DNA of 40,370 bases from Candidatus Epulonipiscium sp. (GTDB lineage Bacteria; Bacillota; Clostridia; Lachnospirales; JAAYNZ01), in NCBI GenBank assembly GCA_012520595.1, contig JAAYNZ010000109.1, positions 1 to 40,370 of the forward strand, in the 5' to 3' direction. Shown here in pieces: positions 19,189-28,266 of the stretch. Within the stretch, counting starts at the first letter, position 1. Each line of letters begins with the position of its first letter. Position numbers and translations under genes: made by a program. The notes beneath the pieces were generated by a model. That model did no database searches, was not told where the DNA came from, and saw only the letters and a program-made list of their open reading frames with translations.

Positions 19189-19226
19189 AAAAACTCAGGA
19201 AGCTTTATTCTTTCCTGAGTTTTTTA
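19189..19226 (+). terminator. Rho-independent terminator after hydA
   Basis: AAAACTCAGGAA / TTCCTGAGTTTTTT hairpin with T6. Confidence 0.9.
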
Positions 19227-19335
19227 ATGCAGCAAAAACAGACTTGAAAAAATGTTACAAACTATTAAAATATAGTTGAAAGTTTATTACATGCATGGTA
19301 ACATTAAAGTACAATGATGATTATTTTAAAACGCC

Positions 19336-19484
19336 CTATCGATATACACTCTCATATCAAAAGAAGAGCTTTCTTAAAAGAAATTTTTATTTGGTTTTAT
19401 AGGAGCAAGAGTTAGGACAGTCGGAGCAGGAGAGCAGTATATGAGCTTGCTAAAAATTTAGGTTTTTAGGGTGTATATCTATAG
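19336..19484. repeat. Long-range inverted repeat framing ~115 bp in a leader/intergenic region
   Basis: CTATCGATATACACTCT (19336-19352) vs AGGGTGTATATCTATAG (19468-19484): 16 of 17 positions can pair as RNA, counting one G-U. Inner AGCAAG / CTTGCT arms. Confidence 0.6.
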
Positions 19485-19511
19485 ATGAGGGTTTAGAATG
19501 GGGAGGAATTT

Positions 19512-20669
19512 ATGATGAGGCCAGTAAAATGTGGAATTGATGTAGTGATGGAAAAACCAGAAGTGTTTCAAAATCTTCGGTTAGGTTTAATTACGAATTA
19601 CACAGGGGTGAATCAAAATTTAAAAAGTACTATTGATATCTTACATCAATATGGTCATTTGACCTGTTTATTTGCACCAGAGCATGGAGTTCGAGGTAAT
19701 GTTCAAGCGGGAGATCATGTAGAGGATTACGTTGATGAAAAGACAGGAGTGCAAGTATATAGTCTTTATGGTAAAAACAGAAAACCCAATGCGGAGATGG
19801 TAAAGGATATAGATGCTTTTGTTTTTGATATTCAAGATGTAGGAGTTCGATATTATACCTACTTATATACAATGGCTTACGCAATGGAAGCAGCGAAGGA
19901 ATTTAACAAGAAAATATTTGTATTAGATCGTCCTAATCCTTTAGGGGGAGAAATCATAGAAGGAAATGTTTTGGAAGAGGTTTATTCATCTTTTGTTGGT
20001 CTATATCCCATTCCTGTTCGTTATGGATTAACCATTGGGGAATTGGCTTATTTATTTAATAAAGAATTTCATATTGATTGTGATTTAGAAGTCATCCCTT
20101 TAGAAGGATGGAAAAGAGAAATGAATTTTGAAGATACAGGTCTTTCTTTTATTGCTCCATCACCCAATATACCTACCATGAATACAGCTTTTTTATATAC
20201 GGGAACTTGTTTATTTGAGGGAACCAATGTATCCGAAGGAAGAGGGACAACCCAGCCTTTTGAAGTGATTGGTGCTCCTTGGATTCGAGGAGAAGAATTG
20301 GCAGAACAACTCAATCAAAGGAAGATGGAAGGCATTCTTTTTCGCCCTCATTATTTTACCCCTACTTTTTCCAAGCATAAAGGTGAATTATGTCAAGGAA
20401 TACAAATTCATATCCAAGATCGACACCGTGTTCAACCTTTTAAAGTAGGAGTTTCCATTGTGCAAGCCATTGCATCTACCTATAAGGAATTTGAAATTTT
20501 ACCTTCTCCTAAAGGAAGAGGAAGATGTTTTTTTGATCTTTTAGCTGGGACAGATCAACTTCAAAAAGCAATAAAAGAAAATAGTGTTGAACAATATTTG
20601 AAACAATGTGAGGAACAAAGAAAAGAGTTTAACAAAATTCGGGAAAAATATTTGATGTATTCCAATTAG
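19512..20669 (+). CDS. DUF1343 family exo-beta-N-acetylmuramidase (NamZ-like)
   Basis: GLITNYTGVNQNLKSTIDILH, LFAPEHGVRGNVQAG, DIQDVGVRYYTYLYTM, DRPNPLGG - typical of the YbbC/NamZ family; followed by anmK. Confidence 0.9.
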   Translation: MMRPVKCGIDVVMEKPEVFQNLRLGLITNYTGVNQNLKSTIDILHQYGHLTCLFAPEHGVRGNVQAGDHVEDYVDEKTGVQVYSLYGKNRKPNAEMVKDIDAFVFDIQDVGVRYYTYLYTMAYAMEAAKEFNKKIFVLDRPNPLGGEIIEGNVLEEVYSSFVGLYPIPVRYGLTIGELAYLFNKEFHIDCDLEVIPLEGWKREMNFEDTGLSFIAPSPNIPTMNTAFLYTGTCLFEGTNVSEGRGTTQPFEVIGAPWIRGEELAEQLNQRKMEGILFRPHYFTPTFSKHKGELCQGIQIHIQDRHRVQPFKVGVSIVQAIASTYKEFEILPSPKGRGRCFFDLLAGTDQLQKAIKENSVEQYLKQCEEQRKEFNKIREKYLMYSN

Positions 20670-20703
20670 GTATTGCCTATTGATATACATGAGGAGGGAA
20701 AAA

Positions 20704-21894
20704 ATGCAGAGACTTCAAAAGGTTATGGAAAAGTCCTCTCGTATCGTAATTGGTTTGATGTCAGGTACTTCTGTAGATGGAATTGATGCGGTCTTAGTAA
20801 AAATTGATGAGAATGGTATTAATACGAAAGTAGATATGCTTGCTTTTGAAAATTATTCTTATCCAGAGGAGATACGACAGCGTATTTTTACTCTTTTTAA
20901 TCCGAAGACCAGTTCTGTGGATCAAATTTGTCATATGAATTTTCTATTAGGAAATGTATTTGCAGAAGCGGCATGGAAGATCATAAAAAAAGCAGGGTTA
21001 GAACCGAAAGACGTGGATCTTATTGGTTCCCATGGACAAACCATATACCATTTACCAGAACTTGTTCAAGATACAGGATACCAACTACGTTCTACTCTTC
21101 AGATCGGAGAACCTTCTGTTATTGCAGAACGAACGGGTATTATTACAGTTGCTGATTTTCGAGTACGGGATGTAGCTGCTTTAGGCCAAGGGGCTCCTCT
21201 AGTTCCCTATAGTGAATTATTGCTTTATGGACAAAAAGAAGAAACCCTTGCCCTACAAAATATTGGTGGAATTGCAAATGTTACTCTACTTCCGGCAGGA
21301 GCCTCTTTAGAACAAATCTGGGCTTTTGATAATGGACCTGGAAATATGATTATTGATGAAGTGGTACAAAGGATTACAAAATCAGAACAAACCTATGACC
21401 AAGATGGGAAATTAGCAAAACAGGGGCGAGTCAATGAAAAATTTTTAAATCAGCTTATGGAAGATCCTTATTTTCAAATTCAGCCTCCTAAGACAACAGG
21501 AAGAGAATATTTTGGAAGTTCTTATGTAGATAGAGTGATGGAGGGAGCGACAAAAGAAGGGATGGAAGCAATGGACTTAATTGCTACAGTGACAGCCTTT
21601 ACAGCCAGATCCATTGCTCATAGTTATAAGAAGTATGTATTTCCAAGGCAATCGGTGGATCGTATTATTGTAAGTGGAGGTGGAAGTTACAACAAAACAC
21701 TGATTGAATTTTTACAAAAAGAGCTAAAAGATAAGGTAGTACAAACCCAAGAAGAAATTGGATTCAGTAGTGATGCCAAGGAGGCCATTGCTTTTGCTGT
21801 TCTTGCTAATGAAACCATTAGTGGAAATAACAACAATGTACCTCAAGTTACAGGAGCAAAGCATGGAGTGATCATGGGGAAAATTATATTATAA
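20704..21894 (+). CDS. anmK: Anhydro-N-acetylmuramic acid kinase
   Basis: IGLMSGTSVDGIDAVLV, GSHGQTIYH, QNIGGIANVTLLP, FDNGPGNMIID. Start moved to ATG 20704 after GAGGAGGG. Confidence 0.95.
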   Translation: MQRLQKVMEKSSRIVIGLMSGTSVDGIDAVLVKIDENGINTKVDMLAFENYSYPEEIRQRIFTLFNPKTSSVDQICHMNFLLGNVFAEAAWKIIKKAGLEPKDVDLIGSHGQTIYHLPELVQDTGYQLRSTLQIGEPSVIAERTGIITVADFRVRDVAALGQGAPLVPYSELLLYGQKEETLALQNIGGIANVTLLPAGASLEQIWAFDNGPGNMIIDEVVQRITKSEQTYDQDGKLAKQGRVNEKFLNQLMEDPYFQIQPPKTTGREYFGSSYVDRVMEGATKEGMEAMDLIATVTAFTARSIAHSYKKYVFPRQSVDRIIVSGGGSYNKTLIEFLQKELKDKVVQTQEEIGFSSDAKEAIAFAVLANETISGNNNNVPQVTGAKHGVIMGKIIL

Positions 21895-21911
21895 ATCAGT
21901 GGGAGATAAAA

Positions 21912-22904
21912 ATGAAAATAATTCAATGGAATGATCAGTATATTGGGGATGTAGTGAAACTTTGGAATCAATTTTGTGAAGAAGATAGGGTGTATAAACC
22001 CTTTGATGAAGATGAATTTCAAAATACATTTTCAAAAAATCCTCATTTTAGCCAAAAAGGAACTTTTATTGCCATAGAGGATCAAGAAGTGATTGGATTT
22101 GCAAATGGAGTTTATAAAAAAGATTTTCTATCAAGTGAAACCCATGAAAATACCCCAGGGTATCTTACATTCCTTTTAGTTCATAGAGACTATAGACGAC
22201 AAGGAATAGGAACAAAACTTTTAAAAAAGGTAGAAACATTTTTAAAAGAGAATGGGAAAAAGGAAATCAAAGTTGTTTTTTTTAATCCCATTCAGCTAGA
22301 ATGGTTTGTTTCTAAAAAAGAGGGACATGATCATCCTAATGCACCAGGAGTTCTTATGGACAGCCAAGCATATCCATTTTTGATTTCTAAGGGATATATT
22401 CACAAGACAAAAGAAAATTCTTATTATCTTCCATTGAAAAGATTTAAACTCCCTGAAAAGGTTTCAGATACAGTAAAGTTATTGACAAAAAAGGAGATTT
22501 ATATTGAATATTATCATCCTAAAAAACATCATGGATTTAATGAGCTTTTTAATGCCTTACACAATGAACTTTGGAGAAAAGAAATTATAACAGAAATAAA
22601 CCAAAAAGAACCAAAGTCGATTCTTATTGCAAATTATCACGGAAAAATTTGTGGATTTACAGGACCTTTATCTGTGCAAAAAAGTGGTAGAGGATATTTT
22701 GCTGGTATTGGTGTTCATCCAGAATATAGTGGTATGGGTATTGGGACTGCTTTATTTTTTAAGCTTTGTGAAGAACTAAAGCTAAAAGGGGCAAGTTTTA
22801 TGAGCCTTTTTACAGGAGAAAACAATCCCGCTAGGAAAATGTATGAAGCAGCAGGATTTTCTATTGTTAAGTCATGGGCTACCCTAATAAAGGAGCTGTC
22901 TTAG
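21912..22904 (+). CDS. Tandem GNAT-domain N-acetyltransferase
   Basis: Two acetyl-CoA motifs: HRDYRRQGIGTKLLKKVE and HPEYSGMGIGTALFFKL. Confidence 0.85.
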   Translation: MKIIQWNDQYIGDVVKLWNQFCEEDRVYKPFDEDEFQNTFSKNPHFSQKGTFIAIEDQEVIGFANGVYKKDFLSSETHENTPGYLTFLLVHRDYRRQGIGTKLLKKVETFLKENGKKEIKVVFFNPIQLEWFVSKKEGHDHPNAPGVLMDSQAYPFLISKGYIHKTKENSYYLPLKRFKLPEKVSDTVKLLTKKEIYIEYYHPKKHHGFNELFNALHNELWRKEIITEINQKEPKSILIANYHGKICGFTGPLSVQKSGRGYFAGIGVHPEYSGMGIGTALFFKLCEELKLKGASFMSLFTGENNPARKMYEAAGFSIVKSWATLIKELS

Positions 22905-23000
22905 CTAAGCATTCCATTTTCGGTGGTAAGATTCCTTTTAAATATTGTAATATCCTCTTGTCAAATTTTAAAATTATTAAGAGAAAAAAATCTTTAACTA

Positions 23001-23029
23001 TTGACAAAATTATTTTAAGGATATATAAT
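23001..23029 (+). promoter_or_regulatory. Perfect-consensus sigma-A promoter
   Basis: TTGACA-N17-TATAAT upstream of the NlpC/P60 gene. Confidence 0.85.
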
Positions 23030-23077
23030 AAATTTGTAACAATTACGTAACAACTTTTGATTAGGGGGATTTAACAA

Positions 23078-23848
23078 ATGGAATCGTATTTTCGTCGTGG
23101 AATAAAGATAGCTGTTACGGGAATGATGATTGGACTTTTAAGTTTATCTACTGTTTATGCAGATGAAGTTGCAGTAGAGACTACAGTGGCAGTTCAAGAA
23201 GAACAAGAAGAGAAACAACCCATTGAGGTTTTAGGATATAGTACAGGAGATCGAGTTAATATTCGAAAATACCCAAATACATCTTGTCAAGTTTTAGGAC
23301 AAGTTAATAAAAAAGATCCTTTACGGATAACAGGAAAACAAGGTCATTGGTACCAAATTTGCTACAATGAACAAGAGGCTTGGATTTATGCAGATTACGT
23401 AGGAGGAGGAGATTTAACTTCTGTACCTGTAATCGAACCTCTTCCACCAGCTCCTATTAGCAATAGCACTGAAAAGCAAGCCATTGTTCAATATGCTAAA
23501 CAGTTTATTGGAACTCCTTATCGTTATGGAGGAACGGTTTTAGGTAAGGGGGTAGATTGTTCAGGTTTTACACAAGCGGTAATGAAAAATTTTGGTATAT
23601 CCTTAAACCGTTGTTCAGGTGACCAAGTGTACAACGGACAATATGTAGATAAATCGCAGCTCCAAATAGGAGATTTAGTATTTTTTGATACTCGTGGTAG
23701 AAAAAATCAAGGAATTATCTCTCATGTAGGCTTATATATTGGAGATGGACAATTTATACATGCTTCTACAAACCATGGAGTTGTTATTAATCATTTAAGC
23801 GAAGCTTATTATGTAAGAACTTATGTAAAAGCAGTTCGATTATTTTAA
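23078..23848 (+). CDS. Secreted SH3b-NlpC/P60 peptidoglycan endopeptidase
   Basis: Signal peptide ending near VYADE, SH3 domain (GDRVNIRKYPNTSCQVLGQV), NlpC/P60 (YRYGGTVLGKGVDCSGFTQAV..GDLVFFDT..SHVGLYIGDGQFIHAS). Confidence 0.93.
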   Translation: MESYFRRGIKIAVTGMMIGLLSLSTVYADEVAVETTVAVQEEQEEKQPIEVLGYSTGDRVNIRKYPNTSCQVLGQVNKKDPLRITGKQGHWYQICYNEQEAWIYADYVGGGDLTSVPVIEPLPPAPISNSTEKQAIVQYAKQFIGTPYRYGGTVLGKGVDCSGFTQAVMKNFGISLNRCSGDQVYNGQYVDKSQLQIGDLVFFDTRGRKNQGIISHVGLYIGDGQFIHASTNHGVVINHLSEAYYVRTYVKAVRLF

Positions 23849-23874
23849 CCTTATTCGTGAGAATAAGGTTTTTT
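23847..23874 (+). terminator. Rho-independent terminator
   Basis: AACCTTATTC-GTGA-GAATAAGGTTTTTT abutting the stop codon. Confidence 0.9.
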
Positions 23875-23913
23875 ATATTCCTAAAAGTTAAAATAAATTT
23901 AATAGTAAAATTC

Positions 23914-23942
23914 TTGCTATCTTATGGTTTTATGCATATAAT
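23914..23942 (+). promoter_or_regulatory. Candidate sigma-A promoter for LOG gene
   Basis: TTGCTA-N17-TATAAT. Confidence 0.5.
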
Positions 23943-24032
23943 TCATAATAAGGATATTGATTAGATAAAAAATGGAAATGTACTGAAGGAGAGAATATTT
24001 ATAGAGAAAAATTATTGAGAAGGGAGATTCTT

Positions 24033-24608
24033 ATGGATAGAAAACTTCATAAACTTTGTGTTTTTTGTGGTTCAAGTTTTGGTCAAGGAGAAAAATATTT
24101 AAATAAAACTCAAGAATTAGGTAGGTATATGGCGGAAAATTCCATCGAATTAATTTATGGTGGAGGAAATGTAGGATTAATGGGAGAATTAGCTCGAACG
24201 GTATTAAAAGGAGGAGGAAAAGTTATAGGAGTTATTCCTAAAAAAATTTATGAAAATGTACAGCATGTTGAATTAACACAATTATATATTGTGGAAGATA
24301 TGCACGAAAGAAAAGCAAAGATGTACTCCCTAGCAGATGGATTTATTGGACTTCCAGGAGGCATCGGAACGTTAGAAGAAGTAAGTGAAATTTACACATG
24401 GTATCAGCTGGGATATCATAAAAAACCTATCGGTCTTTTAAATATAGAAAATTTTTATGATCCTTTTTTAAAGTTATTGCAGCATATGATAAAGGAAGAT
24501 TTCTTGGATGAGGCTTATTTACAAGCATTGGCTATCGAAAAGGAACCTAAAGTATTAATAAAAGCTATGGAATCTCACGAACCTTTTTATCACAAAAAAT
24601 GGAAGTAA
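24033..24608 (+). CDS. LOG family protein (TIGR00730-type Rossmann fold)
   Basis: CVFCGSSFGQGEKY, YGGGNVGLMGELA, MHERKAKMYSLADGFIGLPGGIGTLEE. Start moved to ATG 24033 after AAGGGAG. Confidence 0.93.
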   Translation: MDRKLHKLCVFCGSSFGQGEKYLNKTQELGRYMAENSIELIYGGGNVGLMGELARTVLKGGGKVIGVIPKKIYENVQHVELTQLYIVEDMHERKAKMYSLADGFIGLPGGIGTLEEVSEIYTWYQLGYHKKPIGLLNIENFYDPFLKLLQHMIKEDFLDEAYLQALAIEKEPKVLIKAMESHEPFYHKKWK

Positions 24609-24626
24609 AGAGAGGAGAAGATACAG

Positions 24627-25355
24627 ATGAATTTGTACTGGCTTATAGAAAAACCCATTGCACATCGGGGGTTTCATAGGAATGATGATCAAATTCCTGA
24701 AAACTCTATGATCGCTTTTGAGCAAGCCATCAAACATGGTTTTCCGATTGAACTGGATCTTCATTTATCAAAGGATGGAAAAGTAATGGTTTTTCATGAT
24801 TCTACTCTAAAACGAATGACAGGAGAAGAAGGAAAGATTACTGATTTTACAGCAGAACAATTACAACAATATATGTTGCTTGGTTCCAATTATTCAATTC
24901 CTCTTTTGGCAGAAGTGCTTGAACTAGTAAATGGAAAAGTTCCCTTACTTATTGAACTTAAGAACTCCAATCCGGTGGGAGTATTAGAAGAAAAAGTGTT
25001 ACTCTTGCTCCAATCATACCAAGGATTATATGCCATCCAATCCTTTGATCCTTTTACATTAGAATGGTTTTACCATCAGGCTCCATGGATTCCCAGAGGA
25101 CAACTCGCTTGTAATATGGAATCCAGCCAGCTCCTACCTTTTGAAAAATATATGCTACAAAATTTAGGGTTTAATTACAAAACGAAACCTGATTTTATTA
25201 GTTATGGAATTGTTGATTTGCCTTACTGGGCAGTAGATCAAGCAAAAGCCAAGGGACTTCCCATTTTAGGTTGGACAGCGAGAAACAAAGAAAGCTTTGA
25301 ACAAGCAAGGCAGTATTGTGATAATATTATTTTTGAAGGATTTTTACCTTCATAA
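24627..25355 (+). CDS. Glycerophosphodiester phosphodiesterase family protein
   Basis: IAHRGFHRNDDQIPENSMIAFEQAI, ELDLHLSKDGKVMVFHD, GWTARN. Confidence 0.92.
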   Translation: MNLYWLIEKPIAHRGFHRNDDQIPENSMIAFEQAIKHGFPIELDLHLSKDGKVMVFHDSTLKRMTGEEGKITDFTAEQLQQYMLLGSNYSIPLLAEVLELVNGKVPLLIELKNSNPVGVLEEKVLLLLQSYQGLYAIQSFDPFTLEWFYHQAPWIPRGQLACNMESSQLLPFEKYMLQNLGFNYKTKPDFISYGIVDLPYWAVDQAKAKGLPILGWTARNKESFEQARQYCDNIIFEGFLPS

Positions 25356-25370
25356 AAGGATGAAACCATT

Positions 25371-26243
25371 GTGTTGGAACGAATGAATACTTTTTTAACG
25401 GTTGTTAAAACCCAGAGTTTTACGAAAGCAGCTCAGCAATTAAATATGACTCAGCCCGGAGTTTCACAACAAATGAAATATTTAGAAGAATATTATGGAG
25501 CCGAATTGTTTCAAAAAAAAGGTCGTTATATTGAGTTAACGGAAGCAGGAAAGGTATTTCAAGAATATGCCATAAAAATAAAATCTTTAGAAAGACAGTT
25601 GTTTCAATCTATTCAAGATATACAAAGTAAAACAGAAACCTATCGTTTGGGAGCGACAATGACCATTGGTGGTTATGTATTACCATATATACTAGAGGGA
25701 TACCATAGAGTGAATTCTCAAGTAGATCTTATTTTATATGTTCATAATACAGAAATGATTTTAAAACAATTAACCAATGGAGACATACAATTAGCTGTTG
25801 TAGAAGGTCCTTTTGACAAATCTAAATTTCATTATACTAAATGGAAGGATGATGAATTATTACTGGCATGTTCGCCCCAACATCCTTTTGCTAAGAAAGA
25901 AATGTTAACATTACAAGAAATTTTACAAGGCAAATTAATCTTACGAGAGCCAGGATCAGGAACAAGGCAAGCCATTGAAAATGCCTTTTTACAACAAGGT
26001 TATAGCTTAGATCCTTTAAAGGGGCATATGGAAATAGGAAGTATGAGTGCTATTATTTCCTTAGTCGAAGCCAATATGGGCTATACTATCCTTTCGACAG
26101 AAGCAGTAAAAAAAGAAGTAGAGAGGGAAAGTGTTCTTTTAAAACCTGTGGCAGATATGAAGATTCAAAGAGAATTTAATTTTGTATATTTAGAAACTCA
26201 TTCTTTTATCGACTCCTTTGTTTCTTTCTGCAGAAAATATTAG
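25371..26243 (+). CDS. LysR-family transcriptional regulator
   Basis: N-terminal HTH (FLTVVKTQSFTKAAQQLNMTQPGVSQQMKYLEEYYGAELFQKKG) plus substrate-binding domain. Confidence 0.93.
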   Translation: MLERMNTFLTVVKTQSFTKAAQQLNMTQPGVSQQMKYLEEYYGAELFQKKGRYIELTEAGKVFQEYAIKIKSLERQLFQSIQDIQSKTETYRLGATMTIGGYVLPYILEGYHRVNSQVDLILYVHNTEMILKQLTNGDIQLAVVEGPFDKSKFHYTKWKDDELLLACSPQHPFAKKEMLTLQEILQGKLILREPGSGTRQAIENAFLQQGYSLDPLKGHMEIGSMSAIISLVEANMGYTILSTEAVKKEVERESVLLKPVADMKIQREFNFVYLETHSFIDSFVSFCRKY

Positions 26244-26244
26244 T

Positions 26245-26271
26245 AAAGCTTACTGTTATGGTAGGCTTTTT
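26245..26271 (+). terminator. Rho-independent terminator after lysR
   Basis: AAAGCTTAC-TGTTATG-GTAGGCTTTTT. Confidence 0.75.
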
Positions 26272-26312
26272 CCTTTACATAGAGTTATAGATATCCACAT
26301 TCATGGTCTCAC

Positions 26313-26333
26313 ACTATAATGATAAAATATAGT
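26313..26333. promoter_or_regulatory. Candidate LysR-type operator (perfect dyad ACTATA-N9-TATAGT)
   Basis: 21-bp interrupted palindrome containing a T-N11-A spacing, between lysR and the reductase-like gene. Confidence 0.4.
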
Positions 26334-26425
26334 TATGGATACATAAAAATATATAATTATTTTTTATATGATCTCTATGATATAATGGGAACGAAAAATG
26401 TAAAACAATAAGGAGCGACAATAAG

Positions 26426-27295
26426 ATGACGATAAGCAAGGAAGAATTGGCAGAACTAAAGGGTCAGGGGTTTATTAAACAGAGAGAAGGAAATTATTTT
26501 GCAGTTCGAATTTTAAGCCATGCAGGAAATTTAAATTCTAAAGAAATGATGGAGATTGCAGAGATTGCAGAAAAATATGGACAAGGTTATATGGGATTTA
26601 CCACTCGATTATGTGTTGAAGTTCCATGGATTGCTTATGAAAATATTCCGGCAGTTAAAAAACAATTGAAAGAAGCAAAGTTATATTCGGGGGGAACAGG
26701 GGCTAAAGTAAGACCTTTGGTAGCTTGCAAAGGAACCGTATGTAGCCAAGGGTTATTGGACACCCAAAAATTATGCAACACCCTTCATGAACAATATTTT
26801 ACATATACCTTACCGTCCAAATTTAAGATAGGTATTGCAGGTTGCCCTAATAATTGTACAAAAGCTCAACTCCACGATTTGGGATTGATGGGACAAATGA
26901 TTCCCAAGCTAGATGAAGAGAGATGTAATGGTTGTGGGTTGTGTACCCATAGTTGTCGAGCAGGAGCCATTTCCATAGAAAATAAAAAGGCCATCATTGA
27001 TAGGGAAAAATGTGTAGATTGTGGGAAATGTGTTCAGGCTTGTAAGCGAAGAGCCATGACATCCCAAGCCAGTGGAATTGCTTTATTTGTAGGAGGACGT
27101 TTTGGGAGACGTCATCGCTTAGGAGATCGTATTCCAGGATTATTTTCCTACGAAGAAATTCCAGATTTAGTAGGTAAGATATTGGAATTTTATAAAAAAC
27201 ATGGAAAAGAAAGAGAACGTTTTGCTGATACATTAGAACGGGTAGGAGTTCATTTATTAGAGACGATTTTACTTGCTAAGGAGCAAAAACAATGA
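26426..27295 (+). CDS. Small nitrite/sulfite reductase-like siroheme-4Fe4S protein fused to 2x[4Fe-4S] ferredoxin
   Basis: Nir/SiR half-domain (GYMGFTTRLCVEVPWI..VACKGTVCSQGLLDT..GIAGCPNNCTKAQLHDLGLMG) followed by CNGCGLCTHSCRAGAI and CVDCGKCVQACKRRAM clusters. Confidence 0.85.
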   Translation: MTISKEELAELKGQGFIKQREGNYFAVRILSHAGNLNSKEMMEIAEIAEKYGQGYMGFTTRLCVEVPWIAYENIPAVKKQLKEAKLYSGGTGAKVRPLVACKGTVCSQGLLDTQKLCNTLHEQYFTYTLPSKFKIGIAGCPNNCTKAQLHDLGLMGQMIPKLDEERCNGCGLCTHSCRAGAISIENKKAIIDREKCVDCGKCVQACKRRAMTSQASGIALFVGGRFGRRHRLGDRIPGLFSYEEIPDLVGKILEFYKKHGKERERFADTLERVGVHLLETILLAKEQKQ

Positions 27296-28263
27296 GTCTT
27301 AAAAAAAGAGATGAAAAGCTTCGTTTATGCAGTGTAATAATATGGATAATCTTAGGGGTAACAGGATGTATCTCTGGAACCCCTACTATAAAAATAGAAC
27401 AAAATCAAGAAATGCTTTCATTTGTAGATGCTTTTGGGGATGAAGTAGAAGTACCCATGCATCCTAAGCGAGTGGTATGTTTATATCATTCTTACCTAGA
27501 GTTATGGGATTTAGCTGGAGGTAGTGTAGTAGGAAGAGTGCAAAGTGATCAGCCTGTTCCAGAAAAAGCCCAACAAGCAGATATTGTAGGAACTACAGGG
27601 ACTCCCAATATAGAAAAGCTTTTAGTATTAGAACCAGATTTAGTGATTTTAAGTCCTACCATGAACGGAAAGGATGAATTCGTTTCTTTGTTACAGCAGC
27701 AGAATATTCCATATTTGGCTTTACGTTATGATACTTTTGATGAATATCTGAAAGTTTTTCGTTTATTTACAACCATAACAGGGCGAGATGATTTATACCA
27801 AAAGTATGGAGAAGAACAAAGAAAAGAAATCGAAAAACTAATTTCTCAAGCCCCCCAAGATAAAAAACCAAAGGTTTTATTATTATTTGTAACAGCAAGA
27901 GAGGTAAAGGTTCGTTTTTCTAATTCTACAGTGGGTTCTATGTTAGAGGATTTAGGAGCCCTTCATGTTGCTTATGATGCCCAACTTTCTCAAGAAGAAA
28001 TGCAAATCTTTAGTATGGAAAAAATTTTAGAACGAGATCCAGATTTTATTTTTATTCAGACCATGGGAAAAGTAGATCAGGTTCAAGAAAGAATGAAAAT
28101 GGAATTAGAAACCCATCCGGCTTGGAAGACTTTAACGGCTGTACAACAAGAAAAGTGTATCCTTCTTCCTAAAGAACTGTATTTATATAAGCCTAATGAT
28201 CGATATATAGAAGCTTATGAAGGATTAGCAAGGATTTTATATCCTGAAGTTTTTGGAGAGTAG
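27292..28263 (+). CDS. FecB/BtuF-like ABC transporter substrate-binding lipoprotein
   Basis: Lipobox LGVTGC; FVDAFGDEVEVPMHPKRVVCL; ATGA overlap with the preceding gene. Confidence 0.88.
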   Translation: MSLKKRDEKLRLCSVIIWIILGVTGCISGTPTIKIEQNQEMLSFVDAFGDEVEVPMHPKRVVCLYHSYLELWDLAGGSVVGRVQSDQPVPEKAQQADIVGTTGTPNIEKLLVLEPDLVILSPTMNGKDEFVSLLQQQNIPYLALRYDTFDEYLKVFRLFTTITGRDDLYQKYGEEQRKEIEKLISQAPQDKKPKVLLLFVTAREVKVRFSNSTVGSMLEDLGALHVAYDAQLSQEEMQIFSMEKILERDPDFIFIQTMGKVDQVQERMKMELETHPAWKTLTAVQQEKCILLPKELYLYKPNDRYIEAYEGLARILYPEVFGE

Positions 28264-28266
28264 TCC

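Noticed and set aside
20928-21155. + strand 75-aa ORF inside anmK
   Set aside because: Out-of-frame shadow of anmK; no independent RBS or family match.
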